From Allofrancisella guangzhouensis (GTDB taxonomy: Bacteria > Pseudomonadota > Gammaproteobacteria > Francisellales > Francisellaceae), in the NCBI RefSeq assembly GCF_000815225.1, contig NZ_CP010427.1, forward strand, positions 744,001 to 808,000: a DNA stretch of 64,000 bases, written 5' to 3'. Below are positions 1-9,774 of this stretch, one piece after another (within the stretch, counting starts at the first letter, position 1; each line of letters begins with the position of its first letter). The notes beneath the pieces were generated by a model. It was given only the letters and a program-made list of their open reading frames with translations. It searched no databases and was not told where the DNA came from. The translations under genes and the position numbers were made by a program.

Positions 1-408
1 ACACTCCCATTATCACAATACGCTAAGGCTGTTATAGGTGTAGAAGGGGAGCACGCTATGGTTCAGCGAGCTACACATACAGCAAATAACAATAACATTT
101 CTAATGTAAAATTTTATGTTGCTAACCTATTTGAGAGTTTTGAAGATAAAGAGTGGTTCAATAGCTTTGAATATAATAAAATGTTGTTGGATCCGCCACG
201 AGCTGGAGCCTTAGAAGTTTGTCAAAATATAGAGAAATTCGGTGTCCAAAAGATAGTGTATGTATCATGCGATACAGCGACTTTAGCTAGGGATGCTGGG
301 ATTTTAGTTAATCAAAAAGGATATAAACTAGTACATGCTGGAGTGATGGATATGTTCCCTCATACTATGCATGTTGAATCGATAGCAGTTTTTGAAAAAG
401 CTTTTTAG
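1..408 (+). CDS. rlmD: 23S rRNA (uracil-C5)-methyltransferase RlmD, C-terminal part
   Basis: The reading frame is open from base 1, so the 5' part lies outside the window. RlmD uses S-adenosylmethionine to make 5-methyluridine 1939 of 23S rRNA. The visible 135 codons hold the end of the methyltransferase fold: LLDPPRAGA (substrate/SAM motif), then VYVSCDTATLARD with the nucleophile cysteine, and MFPHTMHVES with the general-base glutamate. The wording VSCDxATLARD plus DMFPHTxHxES matches RlmD better than TrmA or RlmC. A six-base-pair hairpin with a nine-base loop (481..501) follows at some distance but has no U-tract, so no terminator is called. Confidence 0.9.
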   Translation, partial: TLPLSQYAKAVIGVEGEHAMVQRATHTANNNNISNVKFYVANLFESFEDKEWFNSFEYNKMLLDPPRAGALEVCQNIEKFGVQKIVYVSCDTATLARDAGILVNQKGYKLVHAGVMDMFPHTMHVESIAVFEKAF

Positions 409-631
409 TGTAGTAGGAAGAAAGATCTGAACATGTTTGTAGTAGTTGGATATCCATTGGTCGAATATTATTAGAAGTGTAGGCTTATTTGATAAAAGCC
501 TCCTATTGTAGATAGTGCTAATCTCAACATCAATAGTGAGATATTAAAAAGCTGGCATTTATGTTGCTATGATTAGTAGTAAATGATTTTGATTAAATAT
601 ACAATTTCATAGTTATTTATTCTATGGCTAA

Positions 632-1423
632 ATGAGATTTAAAATGCTAAGTAAAATTGTAAGAAATTTTTATATTCAAACGTATACCTATTTTGCTGGT
701 TTTAGAGATTTTAAAAAAGAAGATGCCTTTGATGGTTGGAGTAAAAAAGAAATAGTTTGGTTGTTTATTTGTATATTGTTAACAGCTATGACAAGTATTT
801 TAACTCAAGCAGAGTCAATTATCTTTATATATTCATTGCTTGGTATAATTAATCTAATACTAGTAGCAAAAGGTAAGCTTTTAAATTACTTTGTAGGTGT
901 AGTTAGTTGTTTTTTATATGCTATTATTTCTTTACAAAACCAGGTTTATGGGCAATTTTTATTATTTATATTATTTTTTACTCCAATGCAGTTCTATGGT
1001 TGGTATATCTGGTCGAATCCCAAAAATATGTACACTAGTTCAACGATAATATCTAAAAGATTAACTCTGAAACAATTTTTATTAATTTTGGCACTAATTG
1101 TTACATGCGCATTTTTATATGGTTACTTTATTCTATACAAATTCTTTGGACAAAATATAGGTTTATTAGCAGATTCTTTAGTTGGAGTAGTTTCAGTAAT
1201 AGCCTTCTTACTAATGGTAAGATCTTATGCTGAGCAGTGGGCATTATGGATTATTATAGATATTTTAACAATCGTAATTTGGTTAGATGGTTTAATAGGT
1301 AAAGAAATTACATTGGCTTTGATTCCAGTTGTTATAACTAGAACCTTAACTTTAATTAACGCATTCTATGGCTATACTAGTTGGTTAAAGATGAATAAAA
1401 TGCAAACTAAGGAAATAAAATGA
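632..1423 (+). CDS. pnuC: PnuC-family vitamin transporter, first of a tandem pair
   Basis: Predicted inner-membrane facilitator of 263 aa with about seven hydrophobic segments. The family (PnuC, PnuT, PnuX) moves nicotinamide riboside, thiamine or riboflavin-type substrates down a gradient, trapped by cytoplasmic phosphorylation. Diagnostic stretches are NLILVAKGKLLNYF, VYGQFLLFILFF...QFYGWYIW and the C-terminal EQWALWIIIDILTIVIW. The 3' end overlaps the next gene by four bases (ATGA), so the two are translationally coupled. An alternative start at 644 would remove four residues; no strong ribosome binding site separates the two choices. The substrate cannot be read from sequence; nicotinamide riboside is the default guess. 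Confidence 0.85.
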   Translation: MRFKMLSKIVRNFYIQTYTYFAGFRDFKKEDAFDGWSKKEIVWLFICILLTAMTSILTQAESIIFIYSLLGIINLILVAKGKLLNYFVGVVSCFLYAIISLQNQVYGQFLLFILFFTPMQFYGWYIWSNPKNMYTSSTIISKRLTLKQFLLILALIVTCAFLYGYFILYKFFGQNIGLLADSLVGVVSVIAFLLMVRSYAEQWALWIIIDILTIVIWLDGLIGKEITLALIPVVITRTLTLINAFYGYTSWLKMNKMQTKEIK

Positions 1424-2187
1424 TAATAAATGTTTTCCAGAAATTCTTTGTTCAAGTTGGAGGTTATTTAATAAATATTAAACCTATTAAATTATCAGAG
1501 ATTTTTAAAGGTTGGAGTGTTTTTGAGCTAGGATGGCTTATATTATCAGTAGTATTGCTAGGCTTGATTAGTATTTTTACTACAGAACAGTACGTTGTTT
1601 TAACTACTATTGCTACAGTCACAGGAATGGTAAATATATTTTTAGTAGCAAAAGGTAAAATACTTAATTATTTTTTTGCATTTATAAATAACTTAACTTA
1701 TGCTTACGTTTGTTATGCTCAAGGCGTATATGGTCAGTTTTTGTTGTTTATATGTTTCTTTTTTCCTATACAGTTTTATGGTTTGTATAACTGGACAAAG
1801 CCAGAAAATATTAGCCAAAATAACAGTATTGTAACCAATATTCTTAATACTAAACAGCGAATACTCTTAATATTTAGTATTATTGTTTTGTCTGCATTGT
1901 ATGGAGTTTTTGTGTTAAAGGGATATTTTAATCAGGAGGTTGGTTTAGTTGCAGATTCTTTAACTGGAGTTTTATCTGTTTTAGCTATTATATTGATGGT
2001 AAAAGCCTATATTGAGCAGTGGGTATTATGGATAATTATAAATATTCTCTCAACTATCATATGGTTGCAACAGTATTTTTATGGCACTGGCAACGGAATA
2101 GCTTTTTTTGCAATGTGGTTAATATATCTAGTTAATTCAATATATGGTTACATAAACTGGCATAAGTTAAGGTTTGAAGTTCCTTAA
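1420..2187 (+). CDS. PnuC-family vitamin transporter, second of a tandem pair
   Basis: A 255-aa membrane protein clearly paralogous to its upstream neighbour: NIFLVAKGKILNYF, VYGQFLLFICFFFPIQFYG, GLVADSLTGVLSVLA and EQWVLWIIINILSTIIW line up with the same blocks in that gene. It starts inside the stop of the first gene. The copies have diverged strongly outside these blocks, so this is an old duplication, and the two may take different substrates (for example nicotinamide riboside versus thiamine). No kinase or salvage gene is adjacent to decide this. Confidence 0.83.
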   Translation: MIINVFQKFFVQVGGYLINIKPIKLSEIFKGWSVFELGWLILSVVLLGLISIFTTEQYVVLTTIATVTGMVNIFLVAKGKILNYFFAFINNLTYAYVCYAQGVYGQFLLFICFFFPIQFYGLYNWTKPENISQNNSIVTNILNTKQRILLIFSIIVLSALYGVFVLKGYFNQEVGLVADSLTGVLSVLAIILMVKAYIEQWVLWIIINILSTIIWLQQYFYGTGNGIAFFAMWLIYLVNSIYGYINWHKLRFEVP

Positions 2188-2378
2188 ATTAGCTTAGTAG
2201 TAATAGTTGTTTAAAATATATACTTAACTTATAAGCAAAAGCATGTTTAAGCTAATTATGTTAGATACAAATTTAATGCGGTAGTATCTAAAAAAAATTA
2301 TCAGCATAATTAACTTAACTTGTAAACTACCATTCTATATAATTTGTAATTAAGAACCAAAGAAAAAATTTTATTTGA

Positions 2379-3614
2379 ATGACTGTTAGGCAAACACTTT
2401 TTCTAATTCTGACACCAATTATAGCAATGTGTGTGCTATCTTTTGGTAATGGATTTTTTACGACATTTTCTTCTATAGAGCTTAATAGTCTTGGAAGATC
2501 TAATTTTATAATAGGAATTATATCAGCCGCGTACTTTTTTGGCATGACAACAGGTTCTTATTTTTCACAGTTTACGATTACAAGAGTAGGCTATATTAGG
2601 GCTTTCGTGCTATTTGCTTCCTTAATGGCTATAAGTACACTAATATTGGGTGTTTTTAAGGGTATCTTTGTTTGGATATTTTTTAGGTTCACTTGTGGAT
2701 ATGCTTTGGCAGCTTTATTTTTAATTATAGAAAGTTGGTGTATTTTATCTTCTGATAAAAAAAATAGAGGGTTGGTATTTTCTATATATCTACTTGTATA
2801 CTATGGTACTCAAGCTCTTTCACAACTAATGATAAACTTTAATTTTAACGAGAATTTGCTAGCCTATTGTTTTATATCATCTTTGTGTAGTATAGCTATT
2901 GTACTTATGGCATTTACAAATACAGTTGCACCAGTACCTAATTCAGAAGAAGTTTGCTCTCCTATGAAAATTATAAAGAAAGTTCCACTTGCAATGGCAG
3001 CTAGTGTTGTAGGTGGAGCTATACTAGGTTCAATATATACTTTATTACCTATATTTTTAGTCAGGGTTGATGTTACACATAATATGCTTTCTATTTTAAT
3101 GATGACAACTATTTTAGGAGGAATGTTACTACAGGTTCCTATAGGTAAATTATCTGATTTGATTGATCGCAGAAAGGTAATATTACTAGTGGCATTAGGA
3201 CTCATAATAACCTCTGTTTGTATTTGTTTTTTTTACAAATCTCATTTATTGTTTTTTATTGTGGTCTTTTTATTCGGTGGGTGTGCTTTTGTAGTGTATC
3301 CTTTATCAATATCTCATGCTAGTGATTTCTTAGATGAACATGAGATTCTAGGAGCTATTGGTGTAATAACTATTGCATATGGGTTTGGTTCTGTTGTTGG
3401 ACCTATAATAATTTCTAACTTTATGGATCTAGTAGGACCTTTTGGTTTCTTTATCATAACAACTTTATTTAGTATATTGTTATGTTTATATACGTTTTAT
3501 AGATTATCAGCAAGGAAGTCTGCTACAGGTACAGTACAATTTACTCCAATATCGCCTGAAAGTGTAGGGTTTAGTGAGGCTCAAGAAGTTGTTTCAGATA
3601 AGCTTATAGAGTAA
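2379..3614 (+). CDS. YcaD-like MFS transporter
   Basis: A 411-aa, 12-TM major facilitator protein. It follows the layout of E. coli YcaD: an N-terminal FGNGFFTTFSSIELNSLGRS loop, GIISAAYFFGMTTGS, RFTCGYALAALFLIIESW (family ESW/ES motif), KNRGLVFSIYLLVYYGTQ with the conserved NRG, QVPIGKLSDLIDRRKV (the MFS GxLxDRxxRR-type loop) and VGPIIISNFMD. A hydrophilic C-terminal tail of about 30 residues follows the last membrane segment. The ribosome binding site is poor. Substrate unknown. It reads toward eno but is separated from it by the eno promoter. Confidence 0.8.
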   Translation: MTVRQTLFLILTPIIAMCVLSFGNGFFTTFSSIELNSLGRSNFIIGIISAAYFFGMTTGSYFSQFTITRVGYIRAFVLFASLMAISTLILGVFKGIFVWIFFRFTCGYALAALFLIIESWCILSSDKKNRGLVFSIYLLVYYGTQALSQLMINFNFNENLLAYCFISSLCSIAIVLMAFTNTVAPVPNSEEVCSPMKIIKKVPLAMAASVVGGAILGSIYTLLPIFLVRVDVTHNMLSILMMTTILGGMLLQVPIGKLSDLIDRRKVILLVALGLIITSVCICFFYKSHLLFFIVVFLFGGCAFVVYPLSISHASDFLDEHEILGAIGVITIAYGFGSVVGPIIISNFMDLVGPFGFFIITTLFSILLCLYTFYRLSARKSATGTVQFTPISPESVGFSEAQEVVSDKLIE

Positions 3615-3633
3615 TTACATAATAGTATATTGA

Positions 3634-3662
3634 TTGCAAAGCTCCTACAGCTAGCTTATAAT
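3634..3662 (+). promoter_or_regulatory. Sigma70-type promoter of eno
   Basis: TTGCAA (3634..3639) and TATAAT (3657..3662) are separated by exactly 17 bases and lie about 58 bases before the eno start codon. The -10 box is perfect and the -35 matches 5 of 6 consensus bases. It should drive eno-ftsB-ispD. Predicted from sequence only. Confidence 0.65.
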
Positions 3663-3707
3663 TACACAATAGATTTTTCAAAATTATAAAAGACTTAATT
3701 TATCTAA

Positions 3708-5078
<1,371 letters not shown>

Positions 5079-5092
5079 AAGTTTTTTAAAAA

Positions 5093-5386
5093 ATGGGTAC
5101 TAGAAGATCTAATACTTTTTTTTATATTTTTATATCTGTAGTGTTACTCTTGACTGCTATATTACAATATGATTTATGGTATAGTGATACTGGGCTAATT
5201 AGTTATGAGTCTTTAATAAAAACAGTAAAAGCCAAAACTAAAGAAAGTTATGAGCAATCACAAACTAACGCGCAGTTATATTCTGAGGTTGTTTCATTAC
5301 GTAGAAACAGTGAAGTATTAGAAAGCCTAGCTCGCCAAAACATGGGTCTGATAAAAAAAGGCGAGGTCTTTTACAGTGTTAAGTAA
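5093..5386 (+). CDS. ftsB: Cell division protein FtsB
   Basis: A 97-aa bitopic inner-membrane protein. One membrane segment at about residues 9-25 (FFYIFISVVLLLTAILQ) is followed by a short periplasmic coiled coil that should pair with FtsL and bind FtsQ in the divisome. The ending, ESLARQNMGLIKKGEVFY, is the FtsB/DivIC hallmark (ARxxLGxxxxGExFY). It lies 14 bases after eno and overlaps the ispD start by 11 bases, the order found in E. coli and many gammaproteobacteria. Confidence 0.93.
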   Translation: MGTRRSNTFFYIFISVVLLLTAILQYDLWYSDTGLISYESLIKTVKAKTKESYEQSQTNAQLYSEVVSLRRNSEVLESLARQNMGLIKKGEVFYSVK

Positions 5387-6089
5387 TTCTAGTAAATATG
5401 TAATAATTCCAGCAGCAGGCATTGGAACTAGAATGGCACTTGATATTCCTAAACAGTATTTTAAGCTTATAAGTGATAAGACTATTCTGGATACAACTCT
5501 AGAAAAATTTGTCAGTTCTGATTTTTTCAATAAAGTTATATTATCCCTTAATAAAGATGATAACTTATGGAAAGATTCTATATATTTTAACCATCCTAAA
5601 ATAGTTACTTGTACAGGTGGAGACACACGTTTTGATAGTGTCTATAATGCTTTAAAACAAATACAAATAAAACCGAAGGTAACTACTTGGATATTTGTCC
5701 ATGATGCAGCTAGGCCAAATGTTATGTTTCAAGATATTGAAAATTTGTATGAAGCTGTTAAGGAATCTAAGAGTAAAAGTGGGGTTTTAGGTATTAGAGC
5801 TTTTGAAACGGTTAAGCAGGTGACTTCTAATAGCCCAATTACTATAGATAAAACTCTTAATCGTGATTATATATGGTTAGCTCAAACTCCTCAACTATGT
5901 GAGCTTAGTTTGTTGTATAAAGCTTTTGAACATTGCAAGCTCAATAATTTAGCAAAACTAGTTACAGATGAGGCATCAGCATTAGAGTTGTATGGGGTTA
6001 GTCCTCTAATTACCCAAGGATCTAGAAATAATATTAAAGTAACTACTCAAGAAGATTTGGAACTAATAAATTGGCTTTGCCAAGTTTAG
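5376..6089 (+). CDS. ispD: 2-C-methyl-D-erythritol 4-phosphate cytidylyltransferase
   Basis: Third step of the MEP isoprenoid pathway: forms CDP-methylerythritol from CTP and MEP. 237 aa. It begins at a GTG (5376) inside the ftsB reading frame, with GGCGAGG about eight bases upstream. The CTP-binding loop VIIPAAGIGTRMALDIPKQY is at residues 8-27, FVHDAARPNV lies near the middle, and TDEASALELYG is near the C-terminal active-site region. Its partner ispF, adjacent in E. coli, sits 35 kb away in this window (41525..42007). Its stop overlaps that of the convergent permease gene by four bases. Confidence 0.96.
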   Translation: MLSNSSKYVIIPAAGIGTRMALDIPKQYFKLISDKTILDTTLEKFVSSDFFNKVILSLNKDDNLWKDSIYFNHPKIVTCTGGDTRFDSVYNALKQIQIKPKVTTWIFVHDAARPNVMFQDIENLYEAVKESKSKSGVLGIRAFETVKQVTSNSPITIDKTLNRDYIWLAQTPQLCELSLLYKAFEHCKLNNLAKLVTDEASALELYGVSPLITQGSRNNIKVTTQEDLELINWLCQV

Positions 6090-7348
6090 TTAAGTAGCAA
6101 TCCTATTATATATCCAAAAATTATTATACTTCCGATTATCACCAATAATGAATCTAATATAACCTTACGATATTCTTTACATTTTATATTTTTATAAATG
6201 ATTATTACAGGTAATATATATAGTAAAAAGGCTACTGTAGGGGCAACTAAAATCCCTATTATATGGAGTATACTAAGGTTACATATTGTACAAATCCATA
6301 AAACTAAGAAAATAATAGCTATACAAAGTATATTAATTAGAGAATCTTTGATTTGTATATTACAAATATTTTTGAATAAATATCTAAACAAATATTTTAA
6401 TGCTTCTTTTGAACCTATATAACAACCAATAAAAGAGCTTATAATAGCTGTAAATACTATCATTGGTGCTAATATATTTAACAAAGCACTATGATGTTGC
6501 TCTTGTATCAGGGTTACTATAGAAAGATTGTTTATATTCGCTCTGTGAAGATCAGAAACAGTAGTGCTTAGTAAACATGAGGTTACAAAAAGTAGCACAA
6601 AAAGAAATAGAATTAATGAATTAATTTTAAGTATTTTATATACTTTAGCTTTTTCATCTTCGTGTTTAAGTTTGATGTTTTCTCTATAAAATATTACTAA
6701 GCTAGAAATAACAGGAGAATGGTTCATAGACAATATAAGAATTGGTAAAACCATAAGCACCCCTTTTATATAACTAACTAAGTTAAAGCTACTTTCTGTT
6801 ATAAATTTACCGTTCCAATAAGGAATTATATATACAGAAAGCGCAACTACTAATATTATAAGAAATAAAACTATAAATTGCATAAATTTAAGTATTATGT
6901 TTATACCTAAAGATACTATTACTAAAAGGATAGATAAAATAAAAAAACTAAACCAGATACTTTGAGAGAGATTAGAGTCAGTAATATTATAATACAATAA
7001 GAAATTACCTAATTCACTATTCAAACCTATAGAGTACATGGGCATGTTTAAGAAAATAGCAAAGAAATATAATATCACACAGATTAAGCCAAAAAGTTTT
7101 CCTAGATTATGTGTAAAAACTTCTGTGATACCGCCATCATCAGAACTAATAACAATATTAGCCATATTTTTATGAGAATAGTAAGTTAAGGGAAACGCAA
7201 AAACAAGCACAGTCACTAATGCCCAAAAACCACTATCACCGGCTTGGATTGGTAAATAAAGAAGCCCAGCTCCAATAGCTGTTCCAAAAAGTGTGAAAAC
7301 CCATTGTACGTCTATTTTTACTGTATTTGTATAGTTTGGTTTCTTCAC
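6086..7348 (-). CDS. HAAAP-family (SdaC/TdcC-like) amino-acid permease
   Basis: A 420-aa protein with about eleven hydrophobic segments. The N-terminal stretch [19 protein letters not shown] (residues 17-35) is typical of the hydroxy/aromatic amino acid permease family, which co-imports serine, threonine or tryptophan with protons. Its start codon overlaps the tdh stop by four bases and it is the last gene of kbl-tdh-permease. That makes threonine or serine the likely substrate, which is inference from context. Confidence 0.82.
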   Translation of the reverse strand: MKKPNYTNTVKIDVQWVFTLFGTAIGAGLLYLPIQAGDSGFWALVTVLVFAFPLTYYSHKNMANIVISSDDGGITEVFTHNLGKLFGLICVILYFFAIFLNMPMYSIGLNSELGNFLLYYNITDSNLSQSIWFSFFILSILLVIVSLGINIILKFMQFIVLFLIILVVALSVYIIPYWNGKFITESSFNLVSYIKGVLMVLPILILSMNHSPVISSLVIFYRENIKLKHEDEKAKVYKILKINSLILFLFVLLFVTSCLLSTTVSDLHRANINNLSIVTLIQEQHHSALLNILAPMIVFTAIISSFIGCYIGSKEALKYLFRYLFKNICNIQIKDSLINILCIAIIFLVLWICTICNLSILHIIGILVAPTVAFLLYILPVIIIYKNIKCKEYRKVILDSLLVIIGSIIIFGYIIGLLLN

Positions 7349-8403
7349 TTTTTACTCCAATCTAAAACTACCTTACCACATTTACCACTTTTCATAGTGT
7401 CAAAAGCTTTTTGATAGTCATCTATATCAAATCTATGAGTAATTACTGGACTTATATCTAACCCAGATTGGATCATACTAGACATAAGATACCATGTTTC
7501 AAACATTTCTCTACCGTATATACCTTTTAGAATAAGGCTTTTAAATAACACTGCTGCCCAGTCAAGAGTAATATCACCAGCTGAAATACCCAACAAAGAC
7601 ATTTTACCACCGTGGTTCATTACATTTAGCATCATTGATATTGCAGAATTTATACCTGACATTTCTAAGCCTATATCGAAACCCTCTGTCATACCAATAC
7701 CTGACATTATATCTTTCATACCCTTGGTTAGCTCATCTTGTGACTTAAAGGCCCCTGCATTAAAAACAAAAGTAGCACCAAGGTCTTTTGCCTTTTTAAG
7801 TCGATATTCATTAATATCAGTTACAACAATTCTTCTAGCTCCACAAAACCTTGCAATTTTAACAGCCATAAGGCCAATAGGTCCGGCACCTGTAATAAGA
7901 ATATCCTCTCCAGTCAAGTTAAATGACAATGCTGTGTGTACAGCATTACCAAGTGGGTCAAAAATACTAGCTATATCGTCAGAGATAGTGTCAGGAACTT
8001 TAAAAACGTTAGAAGCTGGCATTACTAAGTATTCAGCAAAAGCACCTTGTACATTTACTCCTATACCAATTGTTGATCTACAAAGATGGCGTTTTCCAGC
8101 TTTACAATTACGACAAAGACCACATACTAGGTGTCCTTCTCCAGATACTCTATCGCCTATATTAAATCCTTTTACTTCATCACCTTTAGCTGCAACCTCT
8201 CCAACAAATTCATGTCCTATAATCATAGGTGTAGGTATTGTTTCTTGAGACCATTTATCCCAGTTATATATATGTAGATCTGTGCCACAGATGGCAGTTT
8301 TTCTTATCTTAATCAAAATGTCATTATGACCGTATTCTGGTATAGGAGCATCATTTACCATCCAAATACCAGGCTCTTTCTTTAATTTTGTTAAAGCCTT
8401 CAT
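7345..8403 (-). CDS. tdh: L-threonine 3-dehydrogenase
   Basis: Zinc-dependent NAD oxidoreductase converting L-threonine to 2-amino-3-ketobutyrate. 352 aa, medium-chain dehydrogenase fold. Catalytic-zinc residues appear as [11 protein letters not shown] and GHEFVGEV. The structural-zinc loop [15 protein letters not shown] is complete with four cysteines. The Rossmann motif is [18 protein letters not shown]. It lies 30 bases after kbl, whose product uses the unstable ketobutyrate, and AAGGA stands before the ATG. Slightly longer than the 341-aa E. coli enzyme. Confidence 0.97.
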   Translation of the reverse strand: MKALTKLKKEPGIWMVNDAPIPEYGHNDILIKIRKTAICGTDLHIYNWDKWSQETIPTPMIIGHEFVGEVAAKGDEVKGFNIGDRVSGEGHLVCGLCRNCKAGKRHLCRSTIGIGVNVQGAFAEYLVMPASNVFKVPDTISDDIASIFDPLGNAVHTALSFNLTGEDILITGAGPIGLMAVKIARFCGARRIVVTDINEYRLKKAKDLGATFVFNAGAFKSQDELTKGMKDIMSGIGMTEGFDIGLEMSGINSAISMMLNVMNHGGKMSLLGISAGDITLDWAAVLFKSLILKGIYGREMFETWYLMSSMIQSGLDISPVITHRFDIDDYQKAFDTMKSGKCGKVVLDWSKK

Positions 8404-8433
8404 ATTTAAGAATTCCTTATTTTTTGTAAATTT

Positions 8434-9627
8434 TTATATGATTTCCAGCTTTTTAGCTGCTTTTGTAAAGCTATCAACAGCCTTATCTATTTGCTCAAAA
8501 GTATGGGCTGCTGACATCTGAGTTCTAATTCGAGCTTTACCTTTTGGAACTACAGGATATGAAAAAGCTATAACATAAATTCCATATTCAAGAAGCTTAT
8601 CAGCAAAAGCTGCTGCTTTTTTCTCATCATATATCATAACAGGTATAATAGGGTGTTCACCAGGGATCAAATCAAAACCAGCCTCTGTCATTTTTGCTCT
8701 AAATCGTTGTTGATTAGCTTGAAGCTGTTCTCTTAATTGATCAGAATTTTTAGTTATCTCAAGAGCTTTTAGGGATGTTTTGGTAATAATAGGTGCTAAA
8801 GCATTGGAGAATAAATATGGACGAGAGAGATTCTTTAACAAATCTACTACTTCTTTTTTTGCACATATGTAGCCACCAGATGCACCACCTAAGCCTTTTC
8901 CAAGTGTTCCTGTTAAAATATCTACACGCCCCATAACATTACAATACTCTATTGAGCCTTTACCATTTTTTCCTATAAAACCTGCAGCATGAGAGTCATC
9001 AACCATAACTATAGCATTGTATTTATCAGCTAAATCACAAATTGATTTTAAATCTGCGATTATACCATCCATAGAAAAGACACCATCTGTAGCAATTATC
9101 TTAAATCTAGCACCAGCTTTATCAGCCTCGATAAGCTTATCTTCTAGATCTTTCATATTGTTGTTATTGTATCTAAACCTCATTGCTTTACAGAGTCTAA
9201 CACCATCTATTATGCTGGCATGATTTAAGGAATCACTGATAATAGCATCTTCTTTAGAAAGTAAGGTTTCAAATAAGCCTGTATTAGCATCAAAGCAAGA
9301 AGGGTATAAAATAGTATCTTCAAACTCAAAAAAGTTACTTAATTCTTTTTCCAATTGTTTATGTACACTATTTGTTCCGCAAATAAACCTTACAGATGCC
9401 ATACCATATCCACATTCTTCGATATGCTCTTTTGCATAAGCAACTAACTCAGGATTATTAGCGAAGCCAAGATAATTGTTTGCACAAAAGTTGATTAAGG
9501 TTTGACCATCCTCTAAATTTATTAAAGGTTCCTGAGGGGTGGTTATAATTCGTTCACTTTTATATGTCCCACTGTCTTTGATTTCTTTGATTTTATCTCT
9601 AATTTGTAAATAAAAATTTTTATCCAT
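8434..9627 (-). CDS. kbl: 2-amino-3-ketobutyrate CoA ligase (glycine C-acetyltransferase)
   Basis: PLP enzyme splitting 2-amino-3-ketobutyrate with CoA into glycine and acetyl-CoA. The open frame extends upstream to 9657, but I chose the ATG at 9627: it has GAGG eight bases ahead and gives 397 aa, matching the family length and the E. coli N-terminus. Visible motifs: [57 protein letters not shown], and [14 protein letters not shown] containing the PLP lysine. First gene of the threonine-degradation operon. Confidence 0.97.
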   Translation of the reverse strand: MDKNFYLQIRDKIKEIKDSGTYKSERIITTPQEPLINLEDGQTLINFCANNYLGFANNPELVAYAKEHIEECGYGMASVRFICGTNSVHKQLEKELSNFFEFEDTILYPSCFDANTGLFETLLSKEDAIISDSLNHASIIDGVRLCKAMRFRYNNNNMKDLEDKLIEADKAGARFKIIATDGVFSMDGIIADLKSICDLADKYNAIVMVDDSHAAGFIGKNGKGSIEYCNVMGRVDILTGTLGKGLGGASGGYICAKKEVVDLLKNLSRPYLFSNALAPIITKTSLKALEITKNSDQLREQLQANQQRFRAKMTEAGFDLIPGEHPIIPVMIYDEKKAAAFADKLLEYGIYVIAFSYPVVPKGKARIRTQMSAAHTFEQIDKAVDSFTKAAKKLEII

Positions 9628-9774
9628 GTAGTTGACCTCATTTTTTACTAATGACAAAAAATAATACTACACCAATATAACGGAAATTAGAGTATTTTGG
9701 AAATATTTTGGTTAAAAACTATTTGAGAATTTTAAGGGTAGAAGGATTATTAAAGTTAGATAGTTTGAGAAAGT

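Noticed and set aside
409-631. Possible TPP or NAD riboswitch ahead of the pnuC pair
   Set aside because: I looked for thi-box and nicotinate-type motifs and recognised none; only a six-base-pair hairpin at 481..501.
7724-8248. A 174-codon plus-strand ORF
   Set aside because: It is antisense to tdh, which is a clear conserved enzyme; no ribosome binding site or protein-like composition.
9628-9657. Upstream extension of kbl
   Set aside because: The downstream ATG has a good ribosome binding site and gives the family length.
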